Of a stretch of 64,000 nucleotides of DNA, positions 26,788 through 36,687 are shown one piece after another. Location: contig NZ_CP015363.1 of NCBI RefSeq assembly GCF_002078355.1, positions 1,116,001 to 1,180,000 of the forward strand, read 5' to 3'. Made by a program: the position numbers and the translations under genes. Positions within the stretch are counted from its first letter, which is position 1. Each line of letters starts with the position of its first letter. The DNA is from Ferroplasma acidiphilum. GTDB taxonomy: Archaea; Thermoplasmatota; Thermoplasmata; Thermoplasmatales; Thermoplasmataceae. The notes under the pieces were generated by a model. That model was not told the origin of the DNA. It saw only the letters and a program-made list of their open reading frames with translations, and did not search any database.

Positions 26788-28200
26788 ATGCAAATATCAG
26801 GTAAAAGTGTTATCCAGGAATTGATAGATAAACTTGGAAAGGATATTGTTTTAACAACTAAGGAAGAATTAATACCATATATGAAGGATGCGTCATACAT
26901 TAAGGGAAAGATGCCACTGGCTGTTTGCCTTCCAGAAAATGCAGGCCAGATTTCCAGCATACTCAAAATATGCAATAAATATAAAGTCAATGTTACTGCA
27001 AGAAGCGGTGGCACTTCACTCACCGGTTCATCGGTAGAAAGCTTTGACGGAATAATTATAAGCACCATGAATTTAAACAGAATTCTTGAACTTGATTTAT
27101 CCTCAAGGTATGTGGTATGTGAACCAGGGGTGAGGATAGATATATTGAATATGGAACTTAAAAAGCATAATTTTTTCTACCCTCCTGACCCTGCCAGTTC
27201 AAGGGCATCAACAATAGGCGGTTCATTATCCACCAATGCAGGAGGACTGCGGGCAGTAAGGTATGGAGCCACAAAGGAATGGGTGCTTGGCATGGAAGTA
27301 GTTCTCCCAACAGGGGAAATTATAAGAACCGGGGAATACACACTGAAACGTAGTGCAGGCTATGACCTTACTGCATTGATGATAGGAAGCGAGGGTACGC
27401 TGGGAATAGTCACAAAAGCGGTATTAAAAATTGAGCCATTACCTGAAGCCACTGCAAAAATTATAGGGTTTTACCGTGATATATTATCTGTTGGGAAATC
27501 CATGGATACAATAAAAAGCCAGGGAATTACACCCATAATAGCGGAATTCATGGACCTGCCAACGATAAATTCAATCAAAAAGGCTATGGGAATTGAGGTA
27601 CCTGCATACGCACAGTACCTTCTGATGGTTGATATTGACAGCCCCCCGGAGGCTTTAGAAAGGAAGCTTGCTTCGGCAAAAGATATAATGGGCAAATTTT
27701 CGGAGGATGTAATAGTAATAAGGGATCAGAAAAGGATGGATGAGATATACGCAGCAAGAAAAGGCGCATATTCTGCCCTTCTGGAACAGAGAGATAACAG
27801 CAACCAGCTAATTGTTATAGGAGACGTAATTGTACCATCAAGCCAGCTGGCAGATGCACTTGGTGAAATAGAGGGCTTTGCCAGAACTGATGGATTAAAA
27901 ACCACCCTTTTTGGACATATAGGGGATGGAAACATTCACGCAAATATATTTATGGACAATACAGAAGAGGGCAGAAAAAAGATGGCGAAACTCCAGATGG
28001 ATATAGCCGGGGTAGCTATAAGGCACAACGGATCGGTTTCTGCTGAGCATGGAATTGGAACAGAAAAAAATGAGCTACTTTACGAGGAGTATAAGCAACG
28101 AAATTCTCTATACACGCTTGAAGTAATGAGAATGATAAAGAAAGCGTTTGACCCGAACAATATACTGAACAGGGGGAAGATATTTTATGAACCTGATTAA
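26788..28200 (+). CDS. FAD-linked oxidase, GlcD/D-lactate dehydrogenase type
   Basis: A 470-residue flavoprotein of the vanillyl-alcohol-oxidase fold. The FAD-binding half contains VTARSGGTSLTGSSV, PPDPASSRASTIGGSLSTNAGG and GSEGTLGIVTKA; the C-terminal half has HIGDGNIHANI and SVSAEHGIGTEK, the hydroxy-acid-binding signatures. It would oxidise glycolate, D-lactate or a related 2-hydroxy acid. The stop overlaps the start of the Fe-S partner by 14 bp, so the two form a complex that passes electrons to the membrane quinone pool. Confidence 0.92.
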   Translation: MQISGKSVIQELIDKLGKDIVLTTKEELIPYMKDASYIKGKMPLAVCLPENAGQISSILKICNKYKVNVTARSGGTSLTGSSVESFDGIIISTMNLNRILELDLSSRYVVCEPGVRIDILNMELKKHNFFYPPDPASSRASTIGGSLSTNAGGLRAVRYGATKEWVLGMEVVLPTGEIIRTGEYTLKRSAGYDLTALMIGSEGTLGIVTKAVLKIEPLPEATAKIIGFYRDILSVGKSMDTIKSQGITPIIAEFMDLPTINSIKKAMGIEVPAYAQYLLMVDIDSPPEALERKLASAKDIMGKFSEDVIVIRDQKRMDEIYAARKGAYSALLEQRDNSNQLIVIGDVIVPSSQLADALGEIEGFARTDGLKTTLFGHIGDGNIHANIFMDNTEEGRKKMAKLQMDIAGVAIRHNGSVSAEHGIGTEKNELLYEEYKQRNSLYTLEVMRMIKKAFDPNNILNRGKIFYEPD

Positions 28201-29392
28201 GCAGATAGAGGAAATTACAGATAAATGCATAAGCTGTGGATTCTGTGAAAGTGTGTGCCCTACACTTGAGCCAGATGGGTATAATTCTGTATTCGGTGCC
28301 AGAGGCAGGGTAATCCTGGCTGATTTTGCATTAAAAGAAAATTCGGAAGGGGTTGAACTGGGAAATTCTTTCTATTCCTGCCTTGATTGCTATGCCTGCG
28401 TTAACGTATGCCCTGCCGGGGTAAATGCAGGGGTCGTAAGTGAACTTATGAGGGAGCTTGTAGCTTCCGGAAATAAGGGCAAAAAGAATCCTGTGGCTGA
28501 AATGATAAAAAGCAGCATAATGGAATACGGAAACCCCTTGGGGTTGAAGGAGGAATCAGCCAAATGGGCCGAGGGCATTAAATTTGATGACAGCAGCACA
28601 ATGCTGATTACAGGGCAAATGTACCAGATGATGCCATATACAAGGAAAATCAACAAAGTTAGGAAATATATTGACGAGAATTTTACAATGAACATAGCAT
28701 CTGCAATGATAAAGCATATATCACTTATTAAATTTTCACGGCATTTCTATGATAAGCAACTCAGGGATAAGATGAATGGGGATTTAAAAAATATCGTTTC
28801 CATGCTTCAGAAATCCGGTGTGAAGTTTAATTACCTGGGTGCTGAAGAGCCGTATCCTGGTATGTTCCTGCATGAACTGGGATATGCAAAGGAATTCAAG
28901 GAGTATGCGGAAACTGTATATAACTTGCTTAAAGAAAAGGGTGTGAAGAGAATTATTGCTATAGACCCTCATACCTATGATATTTTCAAGAATGTTTACC
29001 CCGAAGTTGTGAAAGGCTTTAAAATTCCGGTAGTTTATTACACAGACCTGCTCGATCTTGAATACAGAAAATTTAATGGCAATATAACAGTTCAGGAACC
29101 CTGCCATATTGTATTGCATAATAATAATTTTAAGGCTATTGACATATTAAATTCTGTGGCAGAGATAAAACTTCCGGAGAGGAGCGGAAAATCAACAATG
29201 TGCTGCGGTGGGCCAGACGAATTGCTTTTCCCTGATACAGCAAAAAAAGTTTCTATGAAAAGGTATAAAGATCTCAAAGCAAAATCTGATAATGTAATTA
29301 CAATATGTCCATTATGTTACAATAATCTGGCATATGATGAAAATGTTATGGATTTTTCCGAATTTATGGGTAGCCTAATGGTCAAAAAATAA
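28187..29392 (+). CDS. Fe-S-binding oxidoreductase subunit, GlcF type
   Basis: A 401-residue electron-transfer partner. Two 4Fe-4S motifs lie near the N-terminus (CISCGFCESVCP and CLDCYACVNVCP), and two cysteine-rich CCG-type domains follow, one with EPCHIVLHNN and one with MCCGGPDELLFP. This is the layout of GlcF and of heterodisulfide-reductase-like subunits. It pairs with the overlapping FAD oxidase gene. A T-rich region follows the stop. Confidence 0.9.
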   Translation: MNLIKQIEEITDKCISCGFCESVCPTLEPDGYNSVFGARGRVILADFALKENSEGVELGNSFYSCLDCYACVNVCPAGVNAGVVSELMRELVASGNKGKKNPVAEMIKSSIMEYGNPLGLKEESAKWAEGIKFDDSSTMLITGQMYQMMPYTRKINKVRKYIDENFTMNIASAMIKHISLIKFSRHFYDKQLRDKMNGDLKNIVSMLQKSGVKFNYLGAEEPYPGMFLHELGYAKEFKEYAETVYNLLKEKGVKRIIAIDPHTYDIFKNVYPEVVKGFKIPVVYYTDLLDLEYRKFNGNITVQEPCHIVLHNNNFKAIDILNSVAEIKLPERSGKSTMCCGGPDELLFPDTAKKVSMKRYKDLKAKSDNVITICPLCYNNLAYDENVMDFSEFMGSLMVKK

Positions 29393-29508
29393 TATTTTTC
29401 ACTTTATTTATTCAAATTTTGTATATTAAATTACTGCCCCTCATTTCGTTATATACTGATTTCGAAAAATATTAATACTGAAGAGTCATACAAAATGAAA
29501 GTGGTAAA

Positions 29509-30555
29509 ATGCAAGTTGTAAAGATCGGTGGATCAATATTGAAAAATAAGGAGGATTTAAACCTTATAAAACAAAAATTGATAGACTGCCATAATTGCAT
29601 TATTGTTACATCCGCCCTGAAGAATGTAACGAATATGTTGATAGAAGCCTACGAAACAAAAAATACAGGTATTATTGACAGTATTTACCACATGCATACA
29701 GATATGATACAACTTGACAGCAATATAATATCAACCCTTGCAGGGATAAGGGAAGAATTGAAAAAATTAGTTGTTCAGGAAAATTCTCCTTCTTTGCGTG
29801 ACCATATAATATCATACGGAGAGCGTATGTCAACCTTGCTTCTTTATAATTTCTTCAAGGACAACGGGGTTAATGCTTCGTATATAATAGAACCTTTGCT
29901 GGTAACTGATAACAATTATGGAGATTCAAGTTGCCTTATGGATGAAACGGCCAGAAAAATAGAGAATTGCGTTTTCGGAGATTTCACCATAGTGCCTGGA
30001 TTTTATGGTACTACCATTGAAGGAAATATAACAACAGTCGGGCGCGGGGGCAGCGATTATACAGCTATGGTATTAGCTTCCATACTTAATTGCGATGTTA
30101 GAATAATTACAGACGTGCCCGGAATAATGACATCAGACCCGAAATTATTCAAAAATTCCAGGACGCTTGCGGAAGTTTCACTTAGTGAAGTCCTTAAAAT
30201 GTCATATTTTGGAGTTAAGAACTTTAATTACAAAACCTTTATGCCAGTTCTTGGAACAGATATAAACATTACTGTGGAATCACTTTATGTAGATAGTGTA
30301 ACCCGCATAACAAAAAAACCTGTGAATAGCATTAAATGCGTTGCTATGACAAATTATGGAAGGAAAGATAGAAAGAATATGCTTGTGTTTATAGGGCACG
30401 GACTTTCTGACCCGTCTATAAGCAGGGATATAATTTCTAAAATTGGAAAAGACCACCTGTATCATATGGATTCTCTTTCACTCTCCATTCTTGTAGATGA
30501 AGATCTGATAAAGCACAGCAACTATTTCGAAGAGGCGCCATTATGGATAAAATAA
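29509..30555 (+). CDS. Aspartate kinase (short form)
   Basis: Phosphorylates aspartate, the first step to lysine, threonine and methionine. The amino-acid-kinase fold starts KIGGSILKNKEDL (the usual KFGGTS is altered), with ISYGERMSTLLL, TVGRGGSDYTAM and TDVPGIMTSDP further on. At 348 residues it is about 100 shorter than most homologues; only a residual ACT-like stretch (MLVFIGHGLSDPSISRDII) remains, so feedback inhibition may be weak or different. It overlaps the semialdehyde dehydrogenase by 13 bp. Confidence 0.9.
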   Translation: MQVVKIGGSILKNKEDLNLIKQKLIDCHNCIIVTSALKNVTNMLIEAYETKNTGIIDSIYHMHTDMIQLDSNIISTLAGIREELKKLVVQENSPSLRDHIISYGERMSTLLLYNFFKDNGVNASYIIEPLLVTDNNYGDSSCLMDETARKIENCVFGDFTIVPGFYGTTIEGNITTVGRGGSDYTAMVLASILNCDVRIITDVPGIMTSDPKLFKNSRTLAEVSLSEVLKMSYFGVKNFNYKTFMPVLGTDINITVESLYVDSVTRITKKPVNSIKCVAMTNYGRKDRKNMLVFIGHGLSDPSISRDIISKIGKDHLYHMDSLSLSILVDEDLIKHSNYFEEAPLWIK

Positions 30556-31562
30556 AAGTCTCACTTCTCGGGGCAACTGGCATGGTTGGCCAAAAAATGA
30601 TTAAACTTCTGGCAGATCATCCATATATAGAACTGGTAAAGCTAAGCGCTTCTGATTCCCGTATTGGAAAAAAATATTCAGAAACTGTAAAATGGATAGA
30701 GAACGGAAGCATACCCGAAAAATTTCGCGACATGAAGCTTGTATCCACATCACCGGAGGACAATAAGGATGTTGATTATGTACTTTCAGCGCTTCCTCCA
30801 GAGGCTGCTGAACCTGTAGAATTAAAACTTGTTAAAAACGAGATAAATGTCATTTCAAATGCATCTCCATACAGGCTTTCTAAGGATATACCACTCATAA
30901 ATCCTGAAATAAATTTTGAACATTTGAGGATACTGGAGGGAAAAGATACAAAATTCGTAAAAAATCCAAACTGCACATCTGCAATAATGGCAATGCCACT
31001 GGTCAAACTTTTAGGATTTGATTACGATAGAATTTCACTTGTTTCAATGCAGGCCATAAGTGGTGCGGGATTTTCCGGATTGCCATATATGTCCATAGAT
31101 GACAATATAATACCTTATATCCATGGAGAAGAAGAGAAGATACCAGCAGAAATTTCAAAAATGTATGGAACAGTGCAGGATGGAAAAATCAACGGAAAGA
31201 ATATCAGAATGTCTGTAACCTCTGTGAGGGTTCCGGTAAAGGTAGGACATATGGGTGTCCTTAACATGGAAATAAAAAAGGGTGTTGATGTAGAAGAACT
31301 TATTAAAAACCTGAATAATTTTTCACCCCTGAAAGGTTTCAACGGGCTTTACAATGCACCTGCACACCCCATAGTTGTACATAATGAGGCAGATAGGCCA
31401 CAGAACGCAATAGATACATATAATGGCATGGAAGTCCATGTTGGCAGAATTTCATACACTGATAGGAATCTGAGAATGGTAATACTTGGCAATAACCTTG
31501 TAAGGGGCGCGGCTGGAATTACAATACTCACACTTGAACTCATGGAACAGATGAAATTATAA
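30543..31562 (+). CDS. asd: Aspartate-semialdehyde dehydrogenase
   Basis: Reduces aspartyl phosphate to the semialdehyde with NADPH. 339 residues. LGATGMVGQKMI is the nucleotide-binding loop, NPNCTS carries the catalytic Cys, and QAISGAGFSGLP and VRVPVKVGHMG are further active-site stretches, all typical of the archaeal/fungal branch. It starts inside the end of the aspartate kinase gene, so translation is coupled and the two consecutive steps are co-produced. Confidence 0.95.
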   Translation: MDKIKVSLLGATGMVGQKMIKLLADHPYIELVKLSASDSRIGKKYSETVKWIENGSIPEKFRDMKLVSTSPEDNKDVDYVLSALPPEAAEPVELKLVKNEINVISNASPYRLSKDIPLINPEINFEHLRILEGKDTKFVKNPNCTSAIMAMPLVKLLGFDYDRISLVSMQAISGAGFSGLPYMSIDDNIIPYIHGEEEKIPAEISKMYGTVQDGKINGKNIRMSVTSVRVPVKVGHMGVLNMEIKKGVDVEELIKNLNNFSPLKGFNGLYNAPAHPIVVHNEADRPQNAIDTYNGMEVHVGRISYTDRNLRMVILGNNLVRGAAGITILTLELMEQMKL

Positions 31563-31670
31563 TTATTTTCCGTGCTTGCTAAAATATATATTCCATCTAG
31601 ATTTTGAATTTACTGTTAGTCGAGTGAAATATGTTTTCTATTATATCAATATCTGGTTTTTTAGATTATT

Positions 31671-33086
31671 TTAATCCGGGATGCTATTAAACAACTCACC
31701 TATTTTATTTAAATCTACTAATATTATATTTTTATCTATTTCAGATAGTTTAGTTAAATTTTCATCAAAACCAGATTTTGAAAATAATATATATTTATAA
31801 GGTTTAATAAAAACAGATTTATTTTGCAACGAATAAAGCACTTCAATTTTCAAGGGTTTATTTCTCCATTTAACTTCTCCCACAATAATATTTTTATCTT
31901 CAGTTAAAGCTATAATATCAATTTCCTCCTCATTTTTTCCATTATTTTCCAGTTTATTTTTCCCCCACCATGTTCCTATGCCTGTTATATTATCCCCGGT
32001 CAGGTTTTTGCCAAATTTAAATAGTATATTTCTTGAGATATCCTCGAAAATCTTTGATGTGTAAAAATCAAAATCATTTTTTATTATATTCAATAATACA
32101 TTGTAATTATCTATTTCTATTAAATTCTGGTATGGAAAAATATATCTAAAAAAGAAATTGAAATAGTTATTATTTATTTTATATATGCTTTGTTTATTTG
32201 ACTCATTACTGAAAAATGGTTTGCGTTTGCTTATTATTCCGAGTTTAATGAGATTGTCCAGATACTGGGTGATCTCTCCGCTGTTTGTATTTAATAATGA
32301 TGCAATCTCGCCTATTCTATTATGGCCGGTTGAAATTATATTCAATATACTGAAATATTTTGAAGGTTCTTTCAGTTCTTCTTTTAATATAAAAAATGCA
32401 TCATTATAAAAAATTGAATTTTTATTAATAACGGTACTTATTATATCATTGAACTTTTTATTTTTTAATGCACTTAAATAATATGGAAGTCCACCGGTAA
32501 TCGAATAAATTTTAATCAGGTCCTGAACACTATAATACGGAAAAAAATCTTTAATTTCCCATAAATTCATTTCGTTTAGCAATATATTTCCGGTTCTCCG
32601 TCCATATAATGGAGATTCGTAACTTAATATTTTATCGTTTATTATTCCCATCAATGACCCCGTTATGATAATAAAAATTTTCATATCTTTAAAATATAAA
32701 TCATAATATTTCTGCAAAATTGACAGTATAGATTTGTCCTTTGCTACTAAATATGTAAACTCATCAAGCGCAAATATTATTTTCTCATCAACATTTTGTA
32801 AATTTTTTATTAAATATTTAAATAAATCATCCCAGTTAGTTAATGGATTTCTGTAGGTTATATCATCATGAAAAAATTCGGCCATTTCCATTGAAAAATT
32901 TCTTATTATAATATTTATATCCTGCTGCGTTGCAAGCAAATAAATGTATTTTTTTGATTTTATAAATTCTTCTATTAATGCAGTTTTTCCAACTCTTCTT
33001 CTCCCATATATCAATATTAATGAGCTTTCATTGTTTCTGTATTGGCTAGTTAAGTAATTTATTTCATTTTTCCTTCCTATGAACAT
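31671..33086 (-). CDS. Archaeal AAA ATPase with DUF234 nuclease-like tail
   Basis: A 471-residue protein of the archaeal ATPase family (PF01637 plus DUF234). Walker A is YGRRRVGKTALIEEF near residue 30 and Walker B IIFALDEFTYL; a winged-helix region (NRIGEIASLLNTNSGEITQYLDNL) follows. The C-terminus has IDIIALTEDKNIIVGEVKW, a D...ExK arrangement as in PD-(D/E)xK nucleases. These proteins are often linked to mobile elements or conflict systems, with unproven function. AT-rich codon use suggests transfer. AATATTTATAAC is a TATA box about 26 bp before the ATG. Confidence 0.85.
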   Translation of the reverse strand: MFIGRKNEINYLTSQYRNNESSLILIYGRRRVGKTALIEEFIKSKKYIYLLATQQDINIIIRNFSMEMAEFFHDDITYRNPLTNWDDLFKYLIKNLQNVDEKIIFALDEFTYLVAKDKSILSILQKYYDLYFKDMKIFIIITGSLMGIINDKILSYESPLYGRRTGNILLNEMNLWEIKDFFPYYSVQDLIKIYSITGGLPYYLSALKNKKFNDIISTVINKNSIFYNDAFFILKEELKEPSKYFSILNIISTGHNRIGEIASLLNTNSGEITQYLDNLIKLGIISKRKPFFSNESNKQSIYKINNNYFNFFFRYIFPYQNLIEIDNYNVLLNIIKNDFDFYTSKIFEDISRNILFKFGKNLTGDNITGIGTWWGKNKLENNGKNEEEIDIIALTEDKNIIVGEVKWRNKPLKIEVLYSLQNKSVFIKPYKYILFSKSGFDENLTKLSEIDKNIILVDLNKIGELFNSIPD

Positions 33087-33396
33087 AGTTATAGATGATT
33101 TATAATGTTATAAATATTTCCATTTTAATAATTTGTATTATCATAATCTAAATTATCATAATATAGATTATGTTTAATATAAAATAAATAAAAAATATAA
33201 AACAACTTCTCGTCATATTTCTTTTTGATCCCTTGATAGAAAGCTCACTGGCTTTAGCTGTGAGAATATTCCAGTTATCCAGTATAGCTTTTACTTATTC
33301 AGCAAGCAGGTTATACCCGTATTTCCTATATGCGGATTTAACTGCTATTAACCTGGTATGTGGAATTTCTAACATATCCAAATATATCCGGAATTT
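33087..33396. other. Intergenic region with inverted repeat and a possible coding remnant
   Basis: No intact gene. CATAATCTA (33142-33150) and TAGATTATG (33164-33172) are perfect 9-bp arms about 30 bp beyond the ATPase TATA box and could be its operator. From 33396 down to about 33215 on the minus strand one frame continues from the HAD gene: residues such as DMLEIPHTRLIAVKSAYR and, after one TAA, VKAILDNWNILTAKASEL look protein-like, suggesting a degraded gene. An 8-bp hairpin with one bulge (33244-33264) falls inside it. Confidence 0.35.
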
Positions 33397-34035
33397 TTAT
33401 TCATTTATATAATCGATAATCGAATCTATATTGCCACTCAAATTTATTCTAGCAACTCTGGACAGAAGATCGCTATCACTATTAAATGCAATGAAATTAT
33501 TCACAGCTTTATACATAGAATAATCTGATTCCGAATCCCCGAGAGCGATGCAATCCTTAGGAGATACGTTATGCTCTGCCATTATTTTCTCCATTACTAT
33601 ATCCTTTCTCATTGGATTTACCTGTACCTCACCCTCAGGAATTAATTTGCCCTCATGATCAGAAAAAATCCTGTTGGCATATGCTTCATCAATTCCAAAA
33701 CTGTTTTTAAGCCTGTCTGAGAGCCATGAGATGCCTCCCGAAACAATTACTGATATAATTTTATTTTTCTTCAGGTATGCCATGCATTTTTCAATCCCCG
33801 GTATTACGGGTATCTCATCCAGTATGCCTTTTATCTCTTCCATGGTGATTTCTGGATATTTTTCGCGCCATGCAGCTATGTCCATTCTGAAAAAATCGTA
33901 GTAATCAAGCTTTCCACTTATATATTTCAAATAATTTTCCCTGTTGTTTATGCCCAGGCGGTTATTCACATAGAACCAGCTGCTCTTTTCTACTGTAAGT
34001 ACTCCATCCATGTCAAAGAAAATTAATTTGATCAT
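33397..34035 (-). CDS. HAD-superfamily phosphatase, phosphoserine-phosphatase-like
   Basis: A 212-residue haloacid-dehalogenase-fold hydrolase. Motif I is FFDMDGVLT (nucleophile Asp), motif II VIVSGG, motif III the Lys in NPMRKDIV and motif IV GDSESDY. The closest known relatives are phosphoserine and phosphoglycolate phosphatases. I start at ATG 34035, one base after the proS stop, because the longer frame would read back through the end of proS. It is probably co-transcribed with proS; the substrate is not known. Confidence 0.85.
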   Translation of the reverse strand: MIKLIFFDMDGVLTVEKSSWFYVNNRLGINNRENYLKYISGKLDYYDFFRMDIAAWREKYPEITMEEIKGILDEIPVIPGIEKCMAYLKKNKIISVIVSGGISWLSDRLKNSFGIDEAYANRIFSDHEGKLIPEGEVQVNPMRKDIVMEKIMAEHNVSPKDCIALGDSESDYSMYKAVNNFIAFNSDSDLLSRVARINLSGNIDSIIDYINE

Positions 34036-34036
34036 C

Positions 34037-35449
34037 CTAATATGTCCTCGAAAACGCGGATAGTTTCCCTGGACTGCCACATACAATGCACGGACCAGAG
34101 GTATTATCGTTCCTCACTGCACCTAGAGCCGCTTTTTCCGATAAGGATTCTATTTCGTCAGAGCAAGCCTTTGAACCGCACCAGTATGCAGTAACCATTT
34201 TATCTTCCTTTATTTTTTCCAGGCTGTCAATGAATATTTTATTTGCCATATAAAACTCCGATGCTTTTGATTTAATATCGAAATTTACTTCTTTCAGGTA
34301 CTGGTACATATTGCTTATCTCTTCTAACTCAATTTTTATCTTTTTCTTTCTTGTCCTTAATGAAATTGTAAGTGTTTTATCGTTTACCTCCCGCTTTCCT
34401 ATTTCTATTCTCACAGGAACTCCCCTCATTTCCCATTCATTAAATTTGTAGCCCGGTGTGTAATCGCTGTTATCAATCTGGCACCTGATTCCAATCTCCA
34501 TCAACTTTGATTTAATTCCGTTTGAATATTCAATTATTTCATCGTAATTATCTGAAGGTATGGGCACTATTATTACCTGAACCGGTGCAAGTTTGTATGG
34601 CAATACAAGCCCTTTATCGTCTCCATGGATTCCTATTACAGCTGCCATAAGCCTTTCACTGAGTCCGAAAGTTGTCTGTGAAACGTATTTCATATCACCA
34701 TTCTCATCCAGGTATTTTATTCCATAATTTTTAGCGAAATTTTCACCGTATTCGTGTATTGTCCCTATTTGAAGGCTTCTATACCCTGGCATTGGCGTGT
34801 CAAATGCAACTGAATACATAGCCCCTGGAAACTTATCCCAGTCAGGCCGGACATCCATTGAGAAATATATGCACAGGTCATCTGAGAGCCTTTCCATTAT
34901 TTTTAAGTATTCATCCATCTGCTTCTCTGCATCTTCAAAATCCACATGTGCTGTATGTGCTTCGTAAAAATGGATTTCTCTGACACGGATAAATGACCTT
35001 GTGTGCTTTGTCTCATATCTGTATACATTTACTATCTGGTATATTCTGAATGGGAGGTCTGTGTGGGATCTAATCCAGAGTGGAAACATTGTATACATTG
35101 CAGCCTCGCTGGTAGGCCTTAGTGCAAGGTCTATATCCAGTGGTGTGGTTCCGCCCTTTGTCACCCAGTATATCTCGTTTTCAAACCCTTTGACATGTTC
35201 GAACTCAACCTCCAGCTGTTCTCTGGAGATTAATACAGGAAAACTCACCTCTTCTATCCCGCCATCATCCGAGTATTCCCTGAGAAGCGAATCTATGGAG
35301 TGTATTATTTTAAGCCCATAGGGGAGCCAGACATTCATTCCTTTAATGTTATACCGCTTATCGCTCAATTTTGCAATGTCAATAATTTCATTGTACCATT
35401 CACTGAAATCAATTTTTTTATTTTCCATCTGGCATTTATCTTTAACCAT
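34037..35449 (-). CDS. proS: Prolyl-tRNA synthetase (archaeal/eukaryotic type)
   Basis: Charges tRNA-Pro. 470 residues with class II motifs: LRPTSEAAMYTMFPLWIRSHTDLPFRI, a YRYETKHTRSFIRVREIHFYEAHTAH motif-2 loop and QTTFGLSERLMAAVIGIHGDDKG motif 3. The C-terminal domain has a zinc-binding type ending (CGSKACSD...GPCIVCGSPGKLSAF) typical of the archaeal form. The start may be MVKDKCQ or the internal MENKKIDF. The gene is followed by the HAD phosphatase and preceded, 6 bp away, by the TDT transporter. Confidence 0.95.
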   Translation of the reverse strand: MVKDKCQMENKKIDFSEWYNEIIDIAKLSDKRYNIKGMNVWLPYGLKIIHSIDSLLREYSDDGGIEEVSFPVLISREQLEVEFEHVKGFENEIYWVTKGGTTPLDIDLALRPTSEAAMYTMFPLWIRSHTDLPFRIYQIVNVYRYETKHTRSFIRVREIHFYEAHTAHVDFEDAEKQMDEYLKIMERLSDDLCIYFSMDVRPDWDKFPGAMYSVAFDTPMPGYRSLQIGTIHEYGENFAKNYGIKYLDENGDMKYVSQTTFGLSERLMAAVIGIHGDDKGLVLPYKLAPVQVIIVPIPSDNYDEIIEYSNGIKSKLMEIGIRCQIDNSDYTPGYKFNEWEMRGVPVRIEIGKREVNDKTLTISLRTRKKKIKIELEEISNMYQYLKEVNFDIKSKASEFYMANKIFIDSLEKIKEDKMVTAYWCGSKACSDEIESLSEKAALGAVRNDNTSGPCIVCGSPGKLSAFSRTY

Positions 35450-35455
35450 TATATA

Positions 35456-36493
35456 TTATTTTTTAACCGGCCTGCCTGTTATAAAATATGTATTAATCCA
35501 GGAATATACATATAAAATTATAAGGGCTGCGGTAAATGCAATTATTGAATACACAAAAATTTCCAGTTTCGTGTAGTCGTAAATCATGTAATCTGCGAAT
35601 GTGGATACACCAACAGGGAAAACATAAGCCCATACAGTCATGGATTGCCTCTTCTTTATGTGGGTAATCGCTATAGCGCCGGAAACAAGGAAGAGAAATA
35701 AATCGAATCCCCATAATATAACGGAAATGTCTATTGCAAGGTTTAGTGGGACGTTGAAAATTCCTATGTAATTAAACTGGGGCATGAACATAATATTTAT
35801 TATTAGCATGCTTGAAGCTCCCACAGGAATCATTGCTGCTGGAACGGTCTGAAGATAATTTGGCTTATTGCTTATATGTGAAATATATGCTGAAATCCCA
35901 ACAAAAAGAAACTGGAAAAAGGATATCCCAAATGCAACCATAACCATAAAATAAACTGTACGCAGAATTGTTGTGTTATAGTACCCGGACATTGGTGGAG
36001 TTAACATAATGGATGTAAGTATTATATTTGCACTCATAACAACGTTTGGAACAAGAATAGCATACGTTATCCTGTCAAAGCTATACTTATTTGTATATAA
36101 ATTATAATTAAGTATTATATTGATAACCAGTACCAGAATATAAAAGAGGAAAAGAAGATAATAAAACAGGTATGCCACAAATGCGTTTACCCCTACATAT
36201 GCGACATAGAAAAAGGCAAAGGCATAATAAAATATGCCCAGAAATGCCAGAAAGCTTAACTTTGTCATGTCATTATAATCCTCTTTTATAAGTTTTTTAT
36301 TTTTTATATATCTGTAAATCCATGAGGCAAATACAAAAGCAAAAAATATCAGGACGATAAAATATATTATTTTTCCTATGTTAAAAATTAATACGTTGTG
36401 AAAAACAAGGTATATGATAAAAAACGCAAGTGAAACAGATAATGTTCCCAGAACAACGGGAAACCATGTTGAATCCAATCCCTTATAAGCCAT
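35456..36493 (-). CDS. TDT-family (SLAC1/TehA/Mae1-like) transporter
   Basis: A 345-residue membrane protein with about 10 hydrophobic helices. FPVVLGTLSVSLAFF at the N-terminus, PAAMIPVGASSMLIIN in the middle and VWAYVFPVGVSTFADYMIYDY near the end match the tellurite-resistance/dicarboxylate (TDT) family, whose members move sulfite, chloride, malate or tellurite anions. The substrate is undetermined. It ends 6 bp before proS, so it may be read with it, although the two have no obvious functional link. Confidence 0.75.
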   Translation of the reverse strand: MAYKGLDSTWFPVVLGTLSVSLAFFIIYLVFHNVLIFNIGKIIYFIVLIFFAFVFASWIYRYIKNKKLIKEDYNDMTKLSFLAFLGIFYYAFAFFYVAYVGVNAFVAYLFYYLLFLFYILVLVINIILNYNLYTNKYSFDRITYAILVPNVVMSANIILTSIMLTPPMSGYYNTTILRTVYFMVMVAFGISFFQFLFVGISAYISHISNKPNYLQTVPAAMIPVGASSMLIINIMFMPQFNYIGIFNVPLNLAIDISVILWGFDLFLFLVSGAIAITHIKKRQSMTVWAYVFPVGVSTFADYMIYDYTKLEIFVYSIIAFTAALIILYVYSWINTYFITGRPVKK

Positions 36494-36687
36494 TAAACTG
36501 GCAATAACTACATTATTAATAATTTCATCTATTTATTAATGGGTCATTAAGCCGGCAATAATTGGAGGATTAAATATAAGTTTATCTGGCAAAATAGGAA
36601 AGTCAAAGGATATACTTTCATGTTAATTATTACGCAAAACGTATTTAACAGTTAACATTTTTATAGTATAATTCTGTTATATTATTT

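Noticed and set aside
33244-33264. Hairpin CTCAC...GTGAG as an IS200/IS605 end or guide RNA remnant
   Set aside because: No tnpA or tnpB trace nearby, and the hairpin lies within a protein-like frame.
33295-33396. Similarity of the remnant to the N-terminus of A-type ATP synthase subunit D
   Set aside because: Only a TR...K...GxxLL spacing in about 25 residues, with different spacing; too weak.
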